This document shows positions 60,500 to 64,000 of a DNA stretch of 64,000 bases, piece after piece (the stretch's first letter is position 1; the number at the start of each line of letters is the position of its first letter). The notes under the pieces are model-generated. The model had not been told where the DNA came from and made no database searches. It was given only the letters and a program-made list of their open reading frames with translations. The position numbers were made by a program, and so were the translations under genes. This stretch comes from Bacillota bacterium (GTDB taxonomy: Bacteria; Bacillota; Clostridia; Lachnospirales; Lachnospiraceae), in assembly GCA_023436225.1 (NCBI GenBank), contig JAEZKA010000063.1, forward strand, positions 9,821 through 73,820. Reading direction: 5' to 3'.

Positions 60500-63400
60500 C
60501 TAGTAATTTATCTTTAGTGTTTTTATCTCAAATGCGTTGAAGCTCAAATCTGTCTCCTGTGACAATGGTAGTATCTCCTCCAGCTCTTCCAGCATATTGG
60601 TTACAGAGATGCCCTTCACCCAGTCCGGTAAAACCAAGGTGGTATTGGTATAAGTTCCTTCCGCTTCATACATTCTGAGTATAAAAGCCTTCTCTTGCTC
60701 TTCAAGAGGCTTAACCGTCTCAATAATGATATTGGAAGCAGTCACTTGGGCAAGACTCTCCTCCACATATTCTCCCTTCACTATAATCGGCTTATGATTC
60801 AGTAGATAAGCAGGCTTGATTACACTATCAGCCTGAAAACCTGTATTATGAGGATAAAAGCTATAGCAGCAGCTGTGCACACCCTGGTCTCCTCTGTAAT
60901 CTGGTCTGCAGCCTCCTTTATGTAGTGAAAGTCGAAGCTTTGAATCCTCTGCTGAGATTCCATATTTACAATCATTTAGGATTGCCACTCCAAAACGATT
61001 TTCCGAAAGATCCGTATATTTATGATTCGATACTTCAAATTTTGCCTTTTCAACTGGAGTATTACGGTTAGTAGGACGCATAAGATATCCAAATTGAATC
61101 TCATTTCTTGCAAATTCTGCATGTATTGAAGTATCAAAGGCTGTTTTTAAGAAACGATGATTATCTCGCCAATCGATTACTGTATCAAATCGAACCTCAG
61201 CACTATCTGCATAAAAGATCATATCCTGCTTCAGGCTGGATTTTGTACTCAACTGGTATTCGCTTCTTATCCTGCACTCCACCTCACCAACCGATATCAC
61301 ACTTCTTGACAGAAGTACTGCCGAATCCCTGAATTTACCTGAGATATCGGCGTCCACATCCCAATTATCCCAATCACTCGGAACATCCTCAGCGATAAGA
61401 AAGGTATTGAATGAGTATCCTTCTCCTCTCAGTTCTCTACGTTCTCTTTTATCAATAAAAGATTGAATGTAGCCCTTCTCATTAAATACCACTTTTGCAA
61501 AGGGCGTCTCAAGCCTATTTCCATCCAGACAAAATACCGTTCTATCTTCCGGCTTACCAGGTATCAGCTTCAGAACCACGCTTGCAAATGCCGGTATTGA
61601 AATCCCGCTCACAGCCAGCTTTCGCTTCCCGTTGATATCCGTTATAATCTGTTGCTTATAATTCCCTTCCACAACAAAGTCCCAGGTATAATCCAGATAT
61701 ACTACATCCTGTCTCTCAAAGGACAGGGTGTTAATCACTGATACCGTATTACTATCCGATTCGGATAATATGGTTCTAATCATATGATTCGCTTTTTTAA
61801 TAATGTTATCCGTCTCCGCGATTGACTGATCATGAGCAGACGGTACGCAGGTTCCAGGTAAGATATCATGAAATTGATTCACTAAAAGATCTCTCATCAA
61901 CGGATTGATCGTATCCCCGGATGCCGCTTCATTCCTTCTTAATGCCTCCCGGACGGTGATATATTCCAGATCCCTTAAGGCAATTTCAGCCAGACGGTTA
62001 TTCCTCTTTATTGTATGTTGATTCGTCAAGGTTCCCCTATGCAGCTCCAGATACAACTCACCAGTGTAGGTTGAAGCCTTTACAGATGTCTTCTCCAATC
62101 GGTCCATAAATTCACTAACTGTTATATGGCTCGATTTAGGAAGTCCTTCTACATCTGCCAAACGGTGAGCTAGCTCAACCATCTCAAAGGTAGGGCCGCC
62201 TCCGCCATCTCCCTCACCATAAGAAAGTAAACGCATATTCGTAACTCGCTTCTCTTTAATCGAATCCTTTCCTTCCCCAAACACATGCCTAAGCATGTTC
62301 TTCGGCTCCGGTCCCGTATGGATTTTATTAAAATGAACAAACACCTCAGAACCGTCAATTCCCTTCCAGTAAAACGTATCATAAGGGAACTCAGTCGTAT
62401 CCCCCCAATTAAGCTTTGTTGTGAGAAAATATTTTACCCTGCAGCCCCTCATAATCTGTGGTAGCGATGCACTATAGCCGAAGGTATCCGGAAGCCAGAA
62501 GGTATCTGAGGTATAATTAAAATACTCTCGTGTGTAACGCTGGCCCCATAAGAATTGACGAATCACAGCTTCACCGGAAGGAATATTACAGTCACATTCA
62601 ATAAATACTGCTCCGTTAGGCTCGTATCGTCCTGCGGCAACCTGCTTCTTCATCGCTTCAAATAAATCCGGATAATTTTCCTTCATCAAAACAGCATGAT
62701 AGGCAGAGCTCTGAACAAATTTATACTCCGGATATTGATCCATCAGATTGATCTGATTCGAATACGTTCTTGCACACTTTTTAATTGTCTCTTTGATATC
62801 CCAAAGCCATGCAGTATCCATGTGAGAATGCCCAATCAAGCCAGCATAAGGGGCAGAGTCAGAATTCTTAGCTTGCAGAACCTTCTGTAATAGCAGGTTG
62901 GCAGCCTGTAGAGCATCGATAAAAGCATCTCTTTCCGCGTTATCATAATCATAATATATAATATCATGTATTTGCTCTAGGACGTTAACCAGCTCCGCAC
63001 GGCGAAAACTATCTTTGCTCATCCCCTCTGCCATCTGATTTACAATCAGAAGATTAAAGTATACATCCCAGACTACCTCATTCTTAATACAGATGTCTAC
63101 GCTGTGATAGGTGATTCTGAACTCCTTATTTTGATTGATTTCAAAAGGTTGTGTACCGATCACATAATGATGAGCATAGTATTCCATAGCGATCTCGATG
63201 CGCTCATTCTTGTTGGCTTTCTTTTTCAACATATCACAGTAGTGATTTCCATGCCCATGTGCTTGAATTTTAGTACCGAAGTTACCATATGGCTTCCGAT
63301 CCACCCACAGTAGTCCTTCATACCCCTCAATCTGTGGAGTGATATACAACGTCTGATTATCTAATTCTTCTGGAACGATATACTCACCTAAGAACCAACA

Positions 63401-63601
63401 GTAGCTTCCTTCTCCCTCCCAGGAATCACCCGATTTACACTGCTTAAAATTGGTCGCATCCGGCACCACATGATAGCGATGGTCCGTCGGATAAGCCTGC
63501 ATCGATACCTGATCTACCTTATCGAACAGCATTCCCTCCAGAGTTGCTTCAAACCTCTTCAACTTTGATAACATAATTTCAGTTTGTCTGTCTGTGAGCA
63601 T
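60500..63601 (-). CDS. alpha-mannosidase, GH38
   Basis: A 1033-residue cytoplasmic GH38 enzyme that removes alpha-linked mannose from glycan fragments. The metal site is in GLIGHSHMDTAWLWDIKETIKKC (HxHxDxxW), and the nucleophile aspartate in SDTFWLPDTFGYSASLPQI. Later conserved parts are the helical bundle (HRGTLTNQHTIKRNNR) and the C-terminal beta domains (SVINTLSFERQDVVYLD). Length and order are normal for bacterial members. AAAGGAG lies 8 bases before the ATG. The promoter at 63715-63744 has an operator-like palindrome in its spacer, probably bound by the GntR-type regulator. Confidence 0.94.
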   Translation of the reverse strand: MLTDRQTEIMLSKLKRFEATLEGMLFDKVDQVSMQAYPTDHRYHVVPDATNFKQCKSGDSWEGEGSYCWFLGEYIVPEELDNQTLYITPQIEGYEGLLWVDRKPYGNFGTKIQAHGHGNHYCDMLKKKANKNERIEIAMEYYAHHYVIGTQPFEINQNKEFRITYHSVDICIKNEVVWDVYFNLLIVNQMAEGMSKDSFRRAELVNVLEQIHDIIYYDYDNAERDAFIDALQAANLLLQKVLQAKNSDSAPYAGLIGHSHMDTAWLWDIKETIKKCARTYSNQINLMDQYPEYKFVQSSAYHAVLMKENYPDLFEAMKKQVAAGRYEPNGAVFIECDCNIPSGEAVIRQFLWGQRYTREYFNYTSDTFWLPDTFGYSASLPQIMRGCRVKYFLTTKLNWGDTTEFPYDTFYWKGIDGSEVFVHFNKIHTGPEPKNMLRHVFGEGKDSIKEKRVTNMRLLSYGEGDGGGGPTFEMVELAHRLADVEGLPKSSHITVSEFMDRLEKTSVKASTYTGELYLELHRGTLTNQHTIKRNNRLAEIALRDLEYITVREALRRNEAASGDTINPLMRDLLVNQFHDILPGTCVPSAHDQSIAETDNIIKKANHMIRTILSESDSNTVSVINTLSFERQDVVYLDYTWDFVVEGNYKQQIITDINGKRKLAVSGISIPAFASVVLKLIPGKPEDRTVFCLDGNRLETPFAKVVFNEKGYIQSFIDKRERRELRGEGYSFNTFLIAEDVPSDWDNWDVDADISGKFRDSAVLLSRSVISVGEVECRIRSEYQLSTKSSLKQDMIFYADSAEVRFDTVIDWRDNHRFLKTAFDTSIHAEFARNEIQFGYLMRPTNRNTPVEKAKFEVSNHKYTDLSENRFGVAILNDCKYGISAEDSKLRLSLHKGGCRPDYRGDQGVHSCCYSFYPHNTGFQADSVIKPAYLLNHKPIIVKGEYVEESLAQVTASNIIIETVKPLEEQEKAFILRMYEAEGTYTNTTLVLPDWVKGISVTNMLEELEEILPLSQETDLSFNAFEIKTLKINY

Positions 63602-63714
63602 AGAAAATCTCCTTTATTGAAGTTATTATTGTTATCCCGATGACTAAATGAGTCCTCGAGTTAGTTTAAACGATACAGCGATGGCTACTTAAAAGCAGTC
63701 CCATATAATATATA

Positions 63715-63744
63715 ATTATATGTTAAATATATTTAGTATGTCAA
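63715..63744 (-). promoter_or_regulatory. alpha-mannosidase promoter with operator in the spacer
   Basis: On the minus strand TTGACA (plus 63739-63744), 18 bases, TATAAT (plus 63715-63720). The spacer holds CATACTAAATATATTTAA (plus 63723-63740), whose core recurs at 58465. A repressor bound here would block RNA polymerase directly. Confidence 0.7.
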
Positions 63745-63834
63745 TCAAATTGTAGACCATTTTTAGACATTTTACGTTATCGCTACTTAGGTTCGCGATT
63801 CTTTTATATTAAATGTGTCATAAAATGACTAAAC

Positions 63835-63868
63835 GATAGAAGGTACGCTTTGCGAACCTTCTATTGTC
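63835..63868. repeat. hairpin next to the intron end
   Basis: GATAGAAGGTACGC and GCGAACCTTCTATTGTC pair with small mismatches. The sequence is related to the hairpin at 43625-43661. It lies beside the intron boundary and may be an old terminator. Confidence 0.5.
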
Positions 63869-63873
63869 ATGAA

Positions 63874-64000
63874 GATCGAGTAGGAGGAAATTTTCATAGT
63901 ATATGAAAATTTCCGACCTCTCACACCACCGTGCGTACCGTTCGGTACACGGCGGTTCAATCAACTTAACATGGTTGTTTTGTGTAATAGTCAAGCATCG
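63874..64000 (-). mobile_element. 3' end of a group II intron (partial, continues past window)
   Basis: On the minus strand ACCGCCGTGTACC, GAA, CGGTACGCACGGTGGT forms a 34-base domain-V-like hairpin. GTGAGAGGTCGG follows, then a domain-VI-like stem GGAAATTTTCATA/TATGAAAATTTCC, and the typical end TCCTACTCGAT near plus position 63874. These signals are those I know from the 3' ends of bacterial group II introns. The reverse transcriptase ORF would lie beyond 64000. Boundary precision is a few bases. Confidence 0.7.

Overview
The window looks like low-GC Firmicute DNA, most likely from a plant-fibre- or gut-associated clostridium of the Lachnospiraceae. The reasons are AT-rich intergenic DNA, strong AGGAGG-type ribosome sites, a glycine T-box in front of a single-chain class II glycyl-tRNA synthetase, a yhbDEF-type bactofilin operon, and many intracellular glycosidases next to oligopeptide-type ABC importers. 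This assignment rests on gene content and style, not on a database match. I saw no tRNA, rRNA or CRISPR array.

Region 1 (1-18.8 kb) is mixed housekeeping and accessory DNA. It holds two GyrI-like effector-domain proteins, a CPBP protease, methyltransferases, an amidohydrolase, T-box-glyS, an ABC-2 exporter pair, a cold-shock gene with a structured leader, and a histidyl-tRNA synthetase behind a leader encoding three consecutive His codons. It continues with a frameshifted alpha/beta hydrolase, a YdcZ-type transporter, a GH51 arabinofuranosidase beside the relic of a GH43 enzyme, aroC, a small lipoprotein and a GGDEF-EAL protein with a degenerate GGDEF site.

Region 2 (18.9-22.6 kb) is the most unusual part. 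A 64-residue secreted-peptide gene carries an exact tandem repeat of a candidate signalling peptide. It runs tail to tail into two overlapping XRE-TPR regulators. This looks like an RRNPP-type (PlcR/NprR/Rgg-like) peptide quorum-sensing cassette. Next to it is an orphan VirB4-like ATPase.

Region 3 (22.9-33.8 kb) has a heterodimeric ABC exporter, a YhbD-type regulator with two polymer-forming (bactofilin-like) proteins and a strong palindromic operator region, lgt, a PHP-domain protein and a chemoreceptor.

Region 4 (33.9-43.6 kb) is a complete myo-inositol catabolic locus. An operon iolJ-iolC-iolB-iolD-iolE-iolA reads on the minus strand, with a DeoR-family regulator upstream and a divergent iolG. 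A 108-bp tandem repeat that folds into hairpins sits between iolC and iolB.

Region 5 (43.7-64 kb) has an MgtC-family protein and then a glycan-use locus: GH36 alpha-galactosidase, a metallo-hydrolase, a GH38-like protein, a Vps62-like protein, a HAD phosphatase, a five-gene Opp-type ABC importer, a GntR-LacI type regulator, an internally deleted MFS transporter and a 1033-residue GH38 alpha-mannosidase. A shared AT-rich palindrome near three of these promoters suggests one regulon under the GntR protein. The window ends in what looks like the 3' end of a group II intron on the minus strand.
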